Positions 23,104-38,100 of a DNA stretch of 64,000 nt are shown piece after piece (position 1 is the stretch's first letter; each line of letters begins with the position of its first letter). The notes under the pieces are model-generated. The model was given only the letters and a program-made list of their open reading frames with translations. It was not told the DNA's origin and searched no databases. Origin of the DNA: Patiria miniata. Taxonomy: Eukaryota; Echinodermata; Asteroidea; Valvatida; Asterinidae. The translations under genes were made by a program, and so were the position numbers. The stretch is taken from the NCBI RefSeq assembly GCF_015706575.1, contig NW_024037051.1, positions 14,295,016-14,359,015 of the forward strand, read 5' to 3'.

Positions 23104-26100
23104 ATGGGAGCCGGGCGGGTTGGCGCTGACAGGCCTCCCTATGGGACTTACTGCACAAAAGCGAAAGAAGGGGCATCCGCTGCTACTTCTGGCATTTTCT
23201 CCAAAAGTTTCGGGTCTATCGACCTGCCGATTTGCATGCGGGTTGGCCCATTCATCCGCTTCAAAATGGTACCGAGTTTGTCCAGATCCATCCAGGTTAA
23301 GGTACCTTCAGGCTGCGATACATGGGAGCCGGGCGGGTTGGCGCTGACAGGCCTCCCTATGGGACTTACTGCACAAAAGCGAAAGAAGGGGCATCCGCTG
23401 CTACTTCTGGCATTTTCTCCAAAAGTTTCGGGTCTATCGACCTGCCGATTTGCATGCGGGTTGGCCCATTCATCCGCTTCAAAATGGTACCGAGTTTGTC
23501 CAGATCCATCCAGGTTAAGGTACCTTCAGGCTGCGATACATGGGAGCCGGGCGGGTTGGCGCTGACAGGCCTCCCTATGGGACTTACTGCACAAAAGCGA
23601 AAGAAGGGGCATCCGCTGCTACTTCTGGCATTTTCTCCAAAAGTTTCGGGTCTATCGACCTGCCGATTTGCATGCGGGTTGGCCCATTCATCCGCTTCAA
23701 AATGGTACCGAGTTTGTCCAGATCCATCCAGGTTAAGGTACCTTCAGGCTGCGATACATGGGAGCCGGGCGGGTTGGCGCTGACAGGCCTCCCTATGGGA
23801 CTTACTGCACAAAAGCGAAAGAAGGGGCATCCGCTGCTACTTCTGGCATTTTCTCCAAAAGTTTCGGGTCTATCGACCTGCCGATTTGCATGCGGGTTGG
23901 CCCATTCATCCGCTTCAAAATGGTACCGAGTTTGTCCAGATCCATCCAGGTTAAGGTACCTTCAGGCTGCGATACATGGGAGCCGGGCGGGTTGGCGCTG
24001 ACAGGCCTCCCTATGGGACTTACTGCACAAAAGCGAAAGAAGGGGCATCCGCTGCTACTTCTGGCATTTTCTCCAAAAGTTTCGGGTCTATCGACCTGCC
24101 GATTTGCATGCGGGTTGGCCCATTCATCCGCTTCAAAATGGTACCGAGTTTGTCCAGATCCATCCAGGTTAAGGTACCTTCAGGCTGCGATACATGGGAG
24201 CCGGGCGGGTTGGCGCTGACAGGCCTCCCTATGGGACTTACTGCACAAAAGCGAAAGAAGGGGCATCCGCTGCTACTTCTGGCATTTTCTCCAAAAGTTT
24301 CGGGTCTATCGACCTGCCGATTTGCATGCGGGTTGGCCCATTCATCCGCTTCAAAATGGTACCGAGTTTGTCCAGATCCATCCAGGTTAAGGTACCTTCA
24401 GGCTGCGATACATGGGAGCCGGGCGGGTTGGCGCTGACAGGCCTCCCTATGGGACTTACTGCACAAAAGCGAAAGAAGGGGCATCCGCTGCTACTTCTGG
24501 CATTTTCTCCAAAAGTTTCGGGTCTATCGACCTGCCGATTTGCATGCGGGTTGGCCCATTCATCCGCTTCAAAATGGTACCGAGTTTGTCCAGATCCATC
24601 CAGGTTAAGGTACCTTCAGGCTGCGATACATGGGAGCCGGGCGGGTTGGCGCTGACAGGCCTCCCTATGGGACTTACTGCACAAAAGCGAAAGAAGGGGC
24701 ATCCGCTGCTACTTCTGGCATTTTCTCCAAAAGTTTCGGGTCTATCGACCTGCCGATTTGCATGCGGGTTGGCCCATTCATCCGCTTCAAAATGGTACCG
24801 AGTTTGTCCAGATCCATCCAGGTTAAGGTACCTTCAGGCTGCGATACATGGGAGCCGGGCGGGTTGGCGCTGACAGGCCTCCCTATGGGACTTACTGCAC
24901 AAAAGCGAAAGAAGGGGCATCCGCTGCTACTTCTGGCATTTTCTCCAAAAGTTTCGGGTCTATCGACCTGCCGATTTGCATGCGGGTTGGCCCATTCATC
25001 CGCTTCAAAATGGTACCGAGTTTGTCCAGATCCATCCAGGTTAAGGTACCTTCAGGCTGCGATACATGGGAGCCGGGCGGGTTGGCGCTGACAGGCCTCC
25101 CTATGGGACTTACTGCACAAAAGCGAAAGAAGGGGCATCCGCTGCTACTTCTGGCATTTTCTCCAAAAGTTTCGGGTCTATCGACCTGCCGATTTGCATG
25201 CGGGTTGGCCCATTCATCCGCTTCAAAATGGTACCGAGTTTGTCCAGATCCATCCAGGTTAAGGTACCTTCAGGCTGCGATACATGGGAGCCGGGCGGGT
25301 TGGCGCTGACAGGCCTCCCTATGGGACTTACTGCACAAAAGCGAAAGAAGGGGCATCCGCTGCTACTTCTGGCATTTTCTCCAAAAGTTTCGGGTCTATC
25401 GACCTGCCGATTTGCATGCGGGTTGGCCCATTCATCCGCTTCAAAATGGTACCGAGTTTGTCCAGATCCATCCAGGTTAAGGTACCTTCAGGCTGCGATA
25501 CATGGGAGCCGGGCGGGTTGGCGCTGACAGGCCTCCCTATGGGACTTACTGCACAAAAGCGAAAGAAGGGGCATCCGCTGCTACTTCTGGCATTTTCTCC
25601 AAAAGTTTCGGGTCTATCGACCTGCCGATTTGCATGCGGGTTGGCCCATTCATCCGCTTCAAAATGGTACCGAGTTTGTCCAGATCCATCCAGGTTAAGG
25701 TACCTTCAGGCTGCGATACATGGGAGCCGGGCGGGTTGGCGCTGACAGGCCTCCCTATGGGACTTACTGCACAAAAGCGAAAGAAGGGGCATCCGCTGCT
25801 ACTTCTGGCATTTTCTCCAAAAGTTTCGGGTCTATCGACCTGCCGATTTGCATGCGGGTTGGCCCATTCATCCGCTTCAAAATGGTACCGAGTTTGTCCA
25901 GATCCATCCAGGTTAAGGTACCTTCAGGCTGCGATACATGGGAGCCGGGCGGGTTGGCGCTGACAGGCCTCCCTATGGGACTTACTGCACAAAAGCGAAA
26001 GAAGGGGCATCCGCTGCTACTTCTGGCATTTTCTCCAAAAGTTTCGGGTCTATCGACCTGCCGATTTGCATGCGGGTTGGCCCATTCATCCGCTTCAAAA

Positions 26101-29100
26101 TGGTACCGAGTTTGTCCAGATCCATCCAGGTTAAGGTACCTTCAGGCTGCGATACATGGGAGCCGGGCGGGTTGGCGCTGACAGGCCTCCCTATGGGACT
26201 TACTGCACAAAAGCGAAAGAAGGGGCATCCGCTGCTACTTCTGGCATTTTCTCCAAAAGTTTCGGGTCTATCGACCTGCCGATTTGCATGCGGGTTGGCC
26301 CATTCATCCGCTTCAAAATGGTACCGAGTTTGTCCAGATCCATCCAGGTTAAGGTACCTTCAGGCTGCGATACATGGGAGCCGGGCGGGTTGGCGCTGAC
26401 AGGCCTCCCTATGGGACTTACTGCACAAAAGCGAAAGAAGGGGCATCCGCTGCTACTTCTGGCATTTTCTCCAAAAGTTTCGGGTCTATCGACCTGCCGA
26501 TTTGCATGCGGGTTGGCCCATTCATCCGCTTCAAAATGGTACCGAGTTTGTCCAGATCCATCCAGGTTAAGGTACCTTCAGGCTGCGATACATGGGAGCC
26601 GGGCGGGTTGGCGCTGACAGGCCTCCCTATGGGACTTACTGCACAAAAGCGAAAGAAGGGGCATCCGCTGCTACTTCTGGCATTTTCTCCAAAAGTTTCG
26701 GGTCTATCGACCTGCCGATTTGCATGCGGGTTGGCCCATTCATCCGCTTCAAAATGGTACCGAGTTTGTCCAGATCCATCCAGGTTAAGGTACCTTCAGG
26801 CTGCGATACATGGGAGCCGGGCGGGTTGGCGCTGACAGGCCTCCCTATGGGACTTACTGCACAAAAGCGAAAGAAGGGGCATCCGCTGCTACTTCTGGCA
26901 TTTTCTCCAAAAGTTTCGGGTCTATCGACCTGCCGATTTGCATGCGGGTTGGCCCATTCATCCGCTTCAAAATGGTACCGAGTTTGTCCAGATCCATCCA
27001 GGTTAAGGTACCTTCAGGCTGCGATACATGGGAGCCGGGCGGGTTGGCGCTGACAGGCCTCCCTATGGGACTTACTGCACAAAAGCGAAAGAAGGGGCAT
27101 CCGCTGCTACTTCTGGCATTTTCTCCAAAAGTTTCGGGTCTATCGACCTGCCGATTTGCATGCGGGTTGGCCCATTCATCCGCTTCAAAATGGTACCGAG
27201 TTTGTCCAGATCCATCCAGGTTAAGGTACCTTCAGGCTGCGATACATGGGAGCCGGGCGGGTTGGCGCTGACAGGCCTCCCTATGGGACTTACTGCACAA
27301 AAGCGAAAGAAGGGGCATCCGCTGCTACTTCTGGCATTTTCTCCAAAAGTTTCGGGTCTATCGACCTGCCGATTTGCATGCGGGTTGGCCCATTCATCCG
27401 CTTCAAAATGGTACCGAGTTTGTCCAGATCCATCCAGGTTAAGGTACCTTCAGGCTGCGATACATGGGAGCCGGGCGGGTTGGCGCTGACAGGCCTCCCT
27501 ATGGGACTTACTGCACAAAAGCGAAAGAAGGGGCATCCGCTGCTACTTCTGGCATTTTCTCCAAAAGTTTCGGGTCTATCGACCTGCCGATTTGCATGCG
27601 GGTTGGCCCATTCATCCGCTTCAAAATGGTACCGAGTTTGTCCAGATCCATCCAGGTTAAGGTACCTTCAGGCTGCGATACATGGGAGCCGGGCGGGTTG
27701 GCGCTGACAGGCCTCCCTATGGGACTTACTGCACAAAAGCGAAAGAAGGGGCATCCGCTGCTACTTCTGGCATTTTCTCCAAAAGTTTCGGGTCTATCGA
27801 CCTGCCGATTTGCATGCGGGTTGGCCCATTCATCCGCTTCAAAATGGTACCGAGTTTGTCCAGATCCATCCAGGTTAAGGTACCTTCAGGCTGCGATACA
27901 TGGGAGCCGGGCGGGTTGGCGCTGACAGGCCTCCCTATGGGACTTACTGCACAAAAGCGAAAGAAGGGGCATCCGCTGCTACTTCTGGCATTTTCTCCAA
28001 AAGTTTCGGGTCTATCGACCTGCCGATTTGCATGCGGGTTGGCCCATTCATCCGCTTCAAAATGGTACCGAGTTTGTCCAGATCCATCCAGGTTAAGGTA
28101 CCTTCAGGCTGCGATACATGGGAGCCGGGCGGGTTGGCGCTGACAGGCCTCCCTATGGGACTTACTGCACAAAAGCGAAAGAAGGGGCATCCGCTGCTAC
28201 TTCTGGCATTTTCTCCAAAAGTTTCGGGTCTATCGACCTGCCGATTTGCATGCGGGTTGGCCCATTCATCCGCTTCAAAATGGTACCGAGTTTGTCCAGA
28301 TCCATCCAGGTTAAGGTACCTTCAGGCTGCGATACATGGGAGCCGGGCGGGTTGGCGCTGACAGGCCTCCCTATGGGACTTACTGCACAAAAGCGAAAGA
28401 AGGGGCATCCGCTGCTACTTCTGGCATTTTCTCCAAAAGTTTCGGGTCTATCGACCTGCCGATTTGCATGCGGGTTGGCCCATTCATCCGCTTCAAAATG
28501 GTACCGAGTTTGTCCAGATCCATCCAGGTTAAGGTACCTTCAGGCTGCGATACATGGGAGCCGGGCGGGTTGGCGCTGACAGGCCTCCCTATGGGACTTA
28601 CTGCACAAAAGCGAAAGAAGGGGCATCCGCTGCTACTTCTGGCATTTTCTCCAAAAGTTTCGGGTCTATCGACCTGCCGATTTGCATGCGGGTTGGCCCA
28701 TTCATCCGCTTCAAAATGGTACCGAGTTTGTCCAGATCCATCCAGGTTAAGGTACCTTCAGGCTGCGATACATGGGAGCCGGGCGGGTTGGCGCTGACAG
28801 GCCTCCCTATGGGACTTACTGCACAAAAGCGAAAGAAGGGGCATCCGCTGCTACTTCTGGCATTTTCTCCAAAAGTTTCGGGTCTATCGACCTGCCGATT
28901 TGCATGCGGGTTGGCCCATTCATCCGCTTCAAAATGGTACCGAGTTTGTCCAGATCCATCCAGGTTAAGGTACCTTCAGGCTGCGATACATGGGAGCCGG
29001 GCGGGTTGGCGCTGACAGGCCTCCCTATGGGACTTACTGCACAAAAGCGAAAGAAGGGGCATCCGCTGCTACTTCTGGCATTTTCTCCAAAAGTTTCGGG

Positions 29101-32100
29101 TCTATCGACCTGCCGATTTGCATGCGGGTTGGCCCATTCATCCGCTTCAAAATGGTACCGAGTTTGTCCAGATCCATCCAGGTTAAGGTACCTTCAGGCT
29201 GCGATACATGGGAGCCGGGCGGGTTGGCGCTGACAGGCCTCCCTATGGGACTTACTGCACAAAAGCGAAAGAAGGGGCATCCGCTGCTACTTCTGGCATT
29301 TTCTCCAAAAGTTTCGGGTCTATCGACCTGCCGATTTGCATGCGGGTTGGCCCATTCATCCGCTTCAAAATGGTACCGAGTTTGTCCAGATCCATCCAGG
29401 TTAAGGTACCTTCAGGCTGCGATACATGGGAGCCGGGCGGGTTGGCGCTGACAGGCCTCCCTATGGGACTTACTGCACAAAAGCGAAAGAAGGGGCATCC
29501 GCTGCTACTTCTGGCATTTTCTCCAAAAGTTTCGGGTCTATCGACCTGCCGATTTGCATGCGGGTTGGCCCATTCATCCGCTTCAAAATGGTACCGAGTT
29601 TGTCCAGATCCATCCAGGTTAAGGTACCTTCAGGCTGCGATACATGGGAGCCGGGCGGGTTGGCGCTGACAGGCCTCCCTATGGGACTTACTGCACAAAA
29701 GCGAAAGAAGGGGCATCCGCTGCTACTTCTGGCATTTTCTCCAAAAGTTTCGGGTCTATCGACCTGCCGATTTGCATGCGGGTTGGCCCATTCATCCGCT
29801 TCAAAATGGTACCGAGTTTGTCCAGATCCATCCAGGTTAAGGTACCTTCAGGCTGCGATACATGGGAGCCGGGCGGGTTGGCGCTGACAGGCCTCCCTAT
29901 GGGACTTACTGCACAAAAGCGAAAGAAGGGGCATCCGCTGCTACTTCTGGCATTTTCTCCAAAAGTTTCGGGTCTATCGACCTGCCGATTTGCATGCGGG
30001 TTGGCCCATTCATCCGCTTCAAAATGGTACCGAGTTTGTCCAGATCCATCCAGGTTAAGGTACCTTCAGGCTGCGATACATGGGAGCCGGGCGGGTTGGC
30101 GCTGACAGGCCTCCCTATGGGACTTACTGCACAAAAGCGAAAGAAGGGGCATCCGCTGCTACTTCTGGCATTTTCTCCAAAAGTTTCGGGTCTATCGACC
30201 TGCCGATTTGCATGCGGGTTGGCCCATTCATCCGCTTCAAAATGGTACCGAGTTTGTCCAGATCCATCCAGGTTAAGGTACCTTCAGGCTGCGATACATG
30301 GGAGCCGGGCGGGTTGGCGCTGACAGGCCTCCCTATGGGACTTACTGCACAAAAGCGAAAGAAGGGGCATCCGCTGCTACTTCTGGCATTTTCTCCAAAA
30401 GTTTCGGGTCTATCGACCTGCCGATTTGCATGCGGGTTGGCCCATTCATCCGCTTCAAAATGGTACCGAGTTTGTCCAGATCCATCCAGGTTAAGGTACC
30501 TTCAGGCTGCGATACATGGGAGCCGGGCGGGTTGGCGCTGACAGGCCTCCCTATGGGACTTACTGCACAAAAGCGAAAGAAGGGGCATCCGCTGCTACTT
30601 CTGGCATTTTCTCCAAAAGTTTCGGGTCTATCGACCTGCCGATTTGCATGCGGGTTGGCCCATTCATCCGCTTCAAAATGGTACCGAGTTTGTCCAGATC
30701 CATCCAGGTTAAGGTACCTTCAGGCTGCGATACATGGGAGCCGGGCGGGTTGGCGCTGACAGGCCTCCCTATGGGACTTACTGCACAAAAGCGAAAGAAG
30801 GGGCATCCGCTGCTACTTCTGGCATTTTCTCCAAAAGTTTCGGGTCTATCGACCTGCCGATTTGCATGCGGGTTGGCCCATTCATCCGCTTCAAAATGGT
30901 ACCGAGTTTGTCCAGATCCATCCAGGTTAAGGTACCTTCAGGCTGCGATACATGGGAGCCGGGCGGGTTGGCGCTGACAGGCCTCCCTATGGGACTTACT
31001 GCACAAAAGCGAAAGAAGGGGCATCCGCTGCTACTTCTGGCATTTTCTCCAAAAGTTTCGGGTCTATCGACCTGCCGATTTGCATGCGGGTTGGCCCATT
31101 CATCCGCTTCAAAATGGTACCGAGTTTGTCCAGATCCATCCAGGTTAAGGTACCTTCAGGCTGCGATACATGGGAGCCGGGCGGGTTGGCGCTGACAGGC
31201 CTCCCTATGGGACTTACTGCACAAAAGCGAAAGAAGGGGCATCCGCTGCTACTTCTGGCATTTTCTCCAAAAGTTTCGGGTCTATCGACCTGCCGATTTG
31301 CATGCGGGTTGGCCCATTCATCCGCTTCAAAATGGTACCGAGTTTGTCCAGATCCATCCAGGTTAAGGTACCTTCAGGCTGCGATACATGGGAGCCGGGC
31401 GGGTTGGCGCTGACAGGCCTCCCTATGGGACTTACTGCACAAAAGCGAAAGAAGGGGCATCCGCTGCTACTTCTGGCATTTTCTCCAAAAGTTTCGGGTC
31501 TATCGACCTGCCGATTTGCATGCGGGTTGGCCCATTCATCCGCTTCAAAATGGTACCGAGTTTGTCCAGATCCATCCAGGTTAAGGTACCTTCAGGCTGC
31601 GATACATGGGAGCCGGGCGGGTTGGCGCTGACAGGCCTCCCTATGGGACTTACTGCACAAAAGCGAAAGAAGGGGCATCCGCTGCTACTTCTGGCATTTT
31701 CTCCAAAAGTTTCGGGTCTATCGACCTGCCGATTTGCATGCGGGTTGGCCCATTCATCCGCTTCAAAATGGTACCGAGTTTGTCCAGATCCATCCAGGTT
31801 AAGGTACCTTCAGGCTGCGATACATGGGAGCCGGGCGGGTTGGCGCTGACAGGCCTCCCTATGGGACTTACTGCACAAAAGCGAAAGAAGGGGCATCCGC
31901 TGCTACTTCTGGCATTTTCTCCAAAAGTTTCGGGTCTATCGACCTGCCGATTTGCATGCGGGTTGGCCCATTCATCCGCTTCAAAATGGTACCGAGTTTG
32001 TCCAGATCCATCCAGGTTAAGGTACCTTCAGGCTGCGATACATGGGAGCCGGGCGGGTTGGCGCTGACAGGCCTCCCTATGGGACTTACTGCACAAAAGC

Positions 32101-35100
32101 GAAAGAAGGGGCATCCGCTGCTACTTCTGGCATTTTCTCCAAAAGTTTCGGGTCTATCGACCTGCCGATTTGCATGCGGGTTGGCCCATTCATCCGCTTC
32201 AAAATGGTACCGAGTTTGTCCAGATCCATCCAGGTTAAGGTACCTTCAGGCTGCGATACATGGGAGCCGGGCGGGTTGGCGCTGACAGGCCTCCCTATGG
32301 GACTTACTGCACAAAAGCGAAAGAAGGGGCATCCGCTGCTACTTCTGGCATTTTCTCCAAAAGTTTCGGGTCTATCGACCTGCCGATTTGCATGCGGGTT
32401 GGCCCATTCATCCGCTTCAAAATGGTACCGAGTTTGTCCAGATCCATCCAGGTTAAGGTACCTTCAGGCTGCGATACATGGGAGCCGGGCGGGTTGGCGC
32501 TGACAGGCCTCCCTATGGGACTTACTGCACAAAAGCGAAAGAAGGGGCATCCGCTGCTACTTCTGGCATTTTCTCCAAAAGTTTCGGGTCTATCGACCTG
32601 CCGATTTGCATGCGGGTTGGCCCATTCATCCGCTTCAAAATGGTACCGAGTTTGTCCAGATCCATCCAGGTTAAGGTACCTTCAGGCTGCGATACATGGG
32701 AGCCGGGCGGGTTGGCGCTGACAGGCCTCCCTATGGGACTTACTGCACAAAAGCGAAAGAAGGGGCATCCGCTGCTACTTCTGGCATTTTCTCCAAAAGT
32801 TTCGGGTCTATCGACCTGCCGATTTGCATGCGGGTTGGCCCATTCATCCGCTTCAAAATGGTACCGAGTTTGTCCAGATCCATCCAGGTTAAGGTACCTT
32901 CAGGCTGCGATACATGGGAGCCGGGCGGGTTGGCGCTGACAGGCCTCCCTATGGGACTTACTGCACAAAAGCGAAAGAAGGGGCATCCGCTGCTACTTCT
33001 GGCATTTTCTCCAAAAGTTTCGGGTCTATCGACCTGCCGATTTGCATGCGGGTTGGCCCATTCATCCGCTTCAAAATGGTACCGAGTTTGTCCAGATCCA
33101 TCCAGGTTAAGGTACCTTCAGGCTGCGATACATGGGAGCCGGGCGGGTTGGCGCTGACAGGCCTCCCTATGGGACTTACTGCACAAAAGCGAAAGAAGGG
33201 GCATCCGCTGCTACTTCTGGCATTTTCTCCAAAAGTTTCGGGTCTATCGACCTGCCGATTTGCATGCGGGTTGGCCCATTCATCCGCTTCAAAATGGTAC
33301 CGAGTTTGTCCAGATCCATCCAGGTTAAGGTACCTTCAGGCTGCGATACATGGGAGCCGGGCGGGTTGGCGCTGACAGGCCTCCCTATGGGACTTACTGC
33401 ACAAAAGCGAAAGAAGGGGCATCCGCTGCTACTTCTGGCATTTTCTCCAAAAGTTTCGGGTCTATCGACCTGCCGATTTGCATGCGGGTTGGCCCATTCA
33501 TCCGCTTCAAAATGGTACCGAGTTTGTCCAGATCCATCCAGGTTAAGGTACCTTCAGGCTGCGATACATGGGAGCCGGGCGGGTTGGCGCTGACAGGCCT
33601 CCCTATGGGACTTACTGCACAAAAGCGAAAGAAGGGGCATCCGCTGCTACTTCTGGCATTTTCTCCAAAAGTTTCGGGTCTATCGACCTGCCGATTTGCA
33701 TGCGGGTTGGCCCATTCATCCGCTTCAAAATGGTACCGAGTTTGTCCAGATCCATCCAGGTTAAGGTACCTTCAGGCTGCGATACATGGGAGCCGGGCGG
33801 GTTGGCGCTGACAGGCCTCCCTATGGGACTTACTGCACAAAAGCGAAAGAAGGGGCATCCGCTGCTACTTCTGGCATTTTCTCCAAAAGTTTCGGGTCTA
33901 TCGACCTGCCGATTTGCATGCGGGTTGGCCCATTCATCCGCTTCAAAATGGTACCGAGTTTGTCCAGATCCATCCAGGTTAAGGTACCTTCAGGCTGCGA
34001 TACATGGGAGCCGGGCGGGTTGGCGCTGACAGGCCTCCCTATGGGACTTACTGCACAAAAGCGAAAGAAGGGGCATCCGCTGCTACTTCTGGCATTTTCT
34101 CCAAAAGTTTCGGGTCTATCGACCTGCCGATTTGCATGCGGGTTGGCCCATTCATCCGCTTCAAAATGGTACCGAGTTTGTCCAGATCCATCCAGGTTAA
34201 GGTACCTTCAGGCTGCGATACATGGGAGCCGGGCGGGTTGGCGCTGACAGGCCTCCCTATGGGACTTACTGCACAAAAGCGAAAGAAGGGGCATCCGCTG
34301 CTACTTCTGGCATTTTCTCCAAAAGTTTCGGGTCTATCGACCTGCCGATTTGCATGCGGGTTGGCCCATTCATCCGCTTCAAAATGGTACCGAGTTTGTC
34401 CAGATCCATCCAGGTTAAGGTACCTTCAGGCTGCGATACATGGGAGCCGGGCGGGTTGGCGCTGACAGGCCTCCCTATGGGACTTACTGCACAAAAGCGA
34501 AAGAAGGGGCATCCGCTGCTACTTCTGGCATTTTCTCCAAAAGTTTCGGGTCTATCGACCTGCCGATTTGCATGCGGGTTGGCCCATTCATCCGCTTCAA
34601 AATGGTACCGAGTTTGTCCAGATCCATCCAGGTTAAGGTACCTTCAGGCTGCGATACATGGGAGCCGGGCGGGTTGGCGCTGACAGGCCTCCCTATGGGA
34701 CTTACTGCACAAAAGCGAAAGAAGGGGCATCCGCTGCTACTTCTGGCATTTTCTCCAAAAGTTTCGGGTCTATCGACCTGCCGATTTGCATGCGGGTTGG
34801 CCCATTCATCCGCTTCAAAATGGTACCGAGTTTGTCCAGATCCATCCAGGTTAAGGTACCTTCAGGCTGCGATACATGGGAGCCGGGCGGGTTGGCGCTG
34901 ACAGGCCTCCCTATGGGACTTACTGCACAAAAGCGAAAGAAGGGGCATCCGCTGCTACTTCTGGCATTTTCTCCAAAAGTTTCGGGTCTATCGACCTGCC
35001 GATTTGCATGCGGGTTGGCCCATTCATCCGCTTCAAAATGGTACCGAGTTTGTCCAGATCCATCCAGGTTAAGGTACCTTCAGGCTGCGATACATGGGAG

Positions 35101-38100
35101 CCGGGCGGGTTGGCGCTGACAGGCCTCCCTATGGGACTTACTGCACAAAAGCGAAAGAAGGGGCATCCGCTGCTACTTCTGGCATTTTCTCCAAAAGTTT
35201 CGGGTCTATCGACCTGCCGATTTGCATGCGGGTTGGCCCATTCATCCGCTTCAAAATGGTACCGAGTTTGTCCAGATCCATCCAGGTTAAGGTACCTTCA
35301 GGCTGCGATACATGGGAGCCGGGCGGGTTGGCGCTGACAGGCCTCCCTATGGGACTTACTGCACAAAAGCGAAAGAAGGGGCATCCGCTGCTACTTCTGG
35401 CATTTTCTCCAAAAGTTTCGGGTCTATCGACCTGCCGATTTGCATGCGGGTTGGCCCATTCATCCGCTTCAAAATGGTACCGAGTTTGTCCAGATCCATC
35501 CAGGTTAAGGTACCTTCAGGCTGCGATACATGGGAGCCGGGCGGGTTGGCGCTGACAGGCCTCCCTATGGGACTTACTGCACAAAAGCGAAAGAAGGGGC
35601 ATCCGCTGCTACTTCTGGCATTTTCTCCAAAAGTTTCGGGTCTATCGACCTGCCGATTTGCATGCGGGTTGGCCCATTCATCCGCTTCAAAATGGTACCG
35701 AGTTTGTCCAGATCCATCCAGGTTAAGGTACCTTCAGGCTGCGATACATGGGAGCCGGGCGGGTTGGCGCTGACAGGCCTCCCTATGGGACTTACTGCAC
35801 AAAAGCGAAAGAAGGGGCATCCGCTGCTACTTCTGGCATTTTCTCCAAAAGTTTCGGGTCTATCGACCTGCCGATTTGCATGCGGGTTGGCCCATTCATC
35901 CGCTTCAAAATGGTACCGAGTTTGTCCAGATCCATCCAGGTTAAGGTACCTTCAGGCTGCGATACATGGGAGCCGGGCGGGTTGGCGCTGACAGGCCTCC
36001 CTATGGGACTTACTGCACAAAAGCGAAAGAAGGGGCATCCGCTGCTACTTCTGGCATTTTCTCCAAAAGTTTCGGGTCTATCGACCTGCCGATTTGCATG
36101 CGGGTTGGCCCATTCATCCGCTTCAAAATGGTACCGAGTTTGTCCAGATCCATCCAGGTTAAGGTACCTTCAGGCTGCGATACATGGGAGCCGGGCGGGT
36201 TGGCGCTGACAGGCCTCCCTATGGGACTTACTGCACAAAAGCGAAAGAAGGGGCATCCGCTGCTACTTCTGGCATTTTCTCCAAAAGTTTCGGGTCTATC
36301 GACCTGCCGATTTGCATGCGGGTTGGCCCATTCATCCGCTTCAAAATGGTACCGAGTTTGTCCAGATCCATCCAGGTTAAGGTACCTTCAGGCTGCGATA
36401 CATGGGAGCCGGGCGGGTTGGCGCTGACAGGCCTCCCTATGGGACTTACTGCACAAAAGCGAAAGAAGGGGCATCCGCTGCTACTTCTGGCATTTTCTCC
36501 AAAAGTTTCGGGTCTATCGACCTGCCGATTTGCATGCGGGTTGGCCCATTCATCCGCTTCAAAATGGTACCGAGTTTGTCCAGATCCATCCAGGTTAAGG
36601 TACCTTCAGGCTGCGATACATGGGAGCCGGGCGGGTTGGCGCTGACAGGCCTCCCTATGGGACTTACTGCACAAAAGCGAAAGAAGGGGCATCCGCTGCT
36701 ACTTCTGGCATTTTCTCCAAAAGTTTCGGGTCTATCGACCTGCCGATTTGCATGCGGGTTGGCCCATTCATCCGCTTCAAAATGGTACCGAGTTTGTCCA
36801 GATCCATCCAGGTTAAGGTACCTTCAGGCTGCGATACATGGGAGCCGGGCGGGTTGGCGCTGACAGGCCTCCCTATGGGACTTACTGCACAAAAGCGAAA
36901 GAAGGGGCATCCGCTGCTACTTCTGGCATTTTCTCCAAAAGTTTCGGGTCTATCGACCTGCCGATTTGCATGCGGGTTGGCCCATTCATCCGCTTCAAAA
37001 TGGTACCGAGTTTGTCCAGATCCATCCAGGTTAAGGTACCTTCAGGCTGCGATACATGGGAGCCGGGCGGGTTGGCGCTGACAGGCCTCCCTATGGGACT
37101 TACTGCACAAAAGCGAAAGAAGGGGCATCCGCTGCTACTTCTGGCATTTTCTCCAAAAGTTTCGGGTCTATCGACCTGCCGATTTGCATGCGGGTTGGCC
37201 CATTCATCCGCTTCAAAATGGTACCGAGTTTGTCCAGATCCATCCAGGTTAAGGTACCTTCAGGCTGCGATACATGGGAGCCGGGCGGGTTGGCGCTGAC
37301 AGGCCTCCCTATGGGACTTACTGCACAAAAGCGAAAGAAGGGGCATCCGCTGCTACTTCTGGCATTTTCTCCAAAAGTTTCGGGTCTATCGACCTGCCGA
37401 TTTGCATGCGGGTTGGCCCATTCATCCGCTTCAAAATGGTACCGAGTTTGTCCAGATCCATCCAGGTTAAGGTACCTTCAGGCTGCGATACATGGGAGCC
37501 GGGCGGGTTGGCGCTGACAGGCCTCCCTATGGGACTTACTGCACAAAAGCGAAAGAAGGGGCATCCGCTGCTACTTCTGGCATTTTCTCCAAAAGTTTCG
37601 GGTCTATCGACCTGCCGATTTGCATGCGGGTTGGCCCATTCATCCGCTTCAAAATGGTACCGAGTTTGTCCAGATCCATCCAGGTTAAGGTACCTTCAGG
37701 CTGCGATACATGGGAGCCGGGCGGGTTGGCGCTGACAGGCCTCCCTATGGGACTTACTGCACAAAAGCGAAAGAAGGGGCATCCGCTGCTACTTCTGGCA
37801 TTTTCTCCAAAAGTTTCGGGTCTATCGACCTGCCGATTTGCATGCGGGTTGGCCCATTCATCCGCTTCAAAATGGTACCGAGTTTGTCCAGATCCATCCA
37901 GGTTAAGGTACCTTCAGGCTGCGATACATGGGAGCCGGGCGGGTTGGCGCTGACAGGCCTCCCTATGGGACTTACTGCACAAAAGCGAAAGAAGGGGCAT
38001 CCGCTGCTACTTCTGGCATTTTCTCCAAAAGTTTCGGGTCTATCGACCTGCCGATTTGCATGCGGGTTGGCCCATTCATCCGCTTCAAAATGGTACCGAG

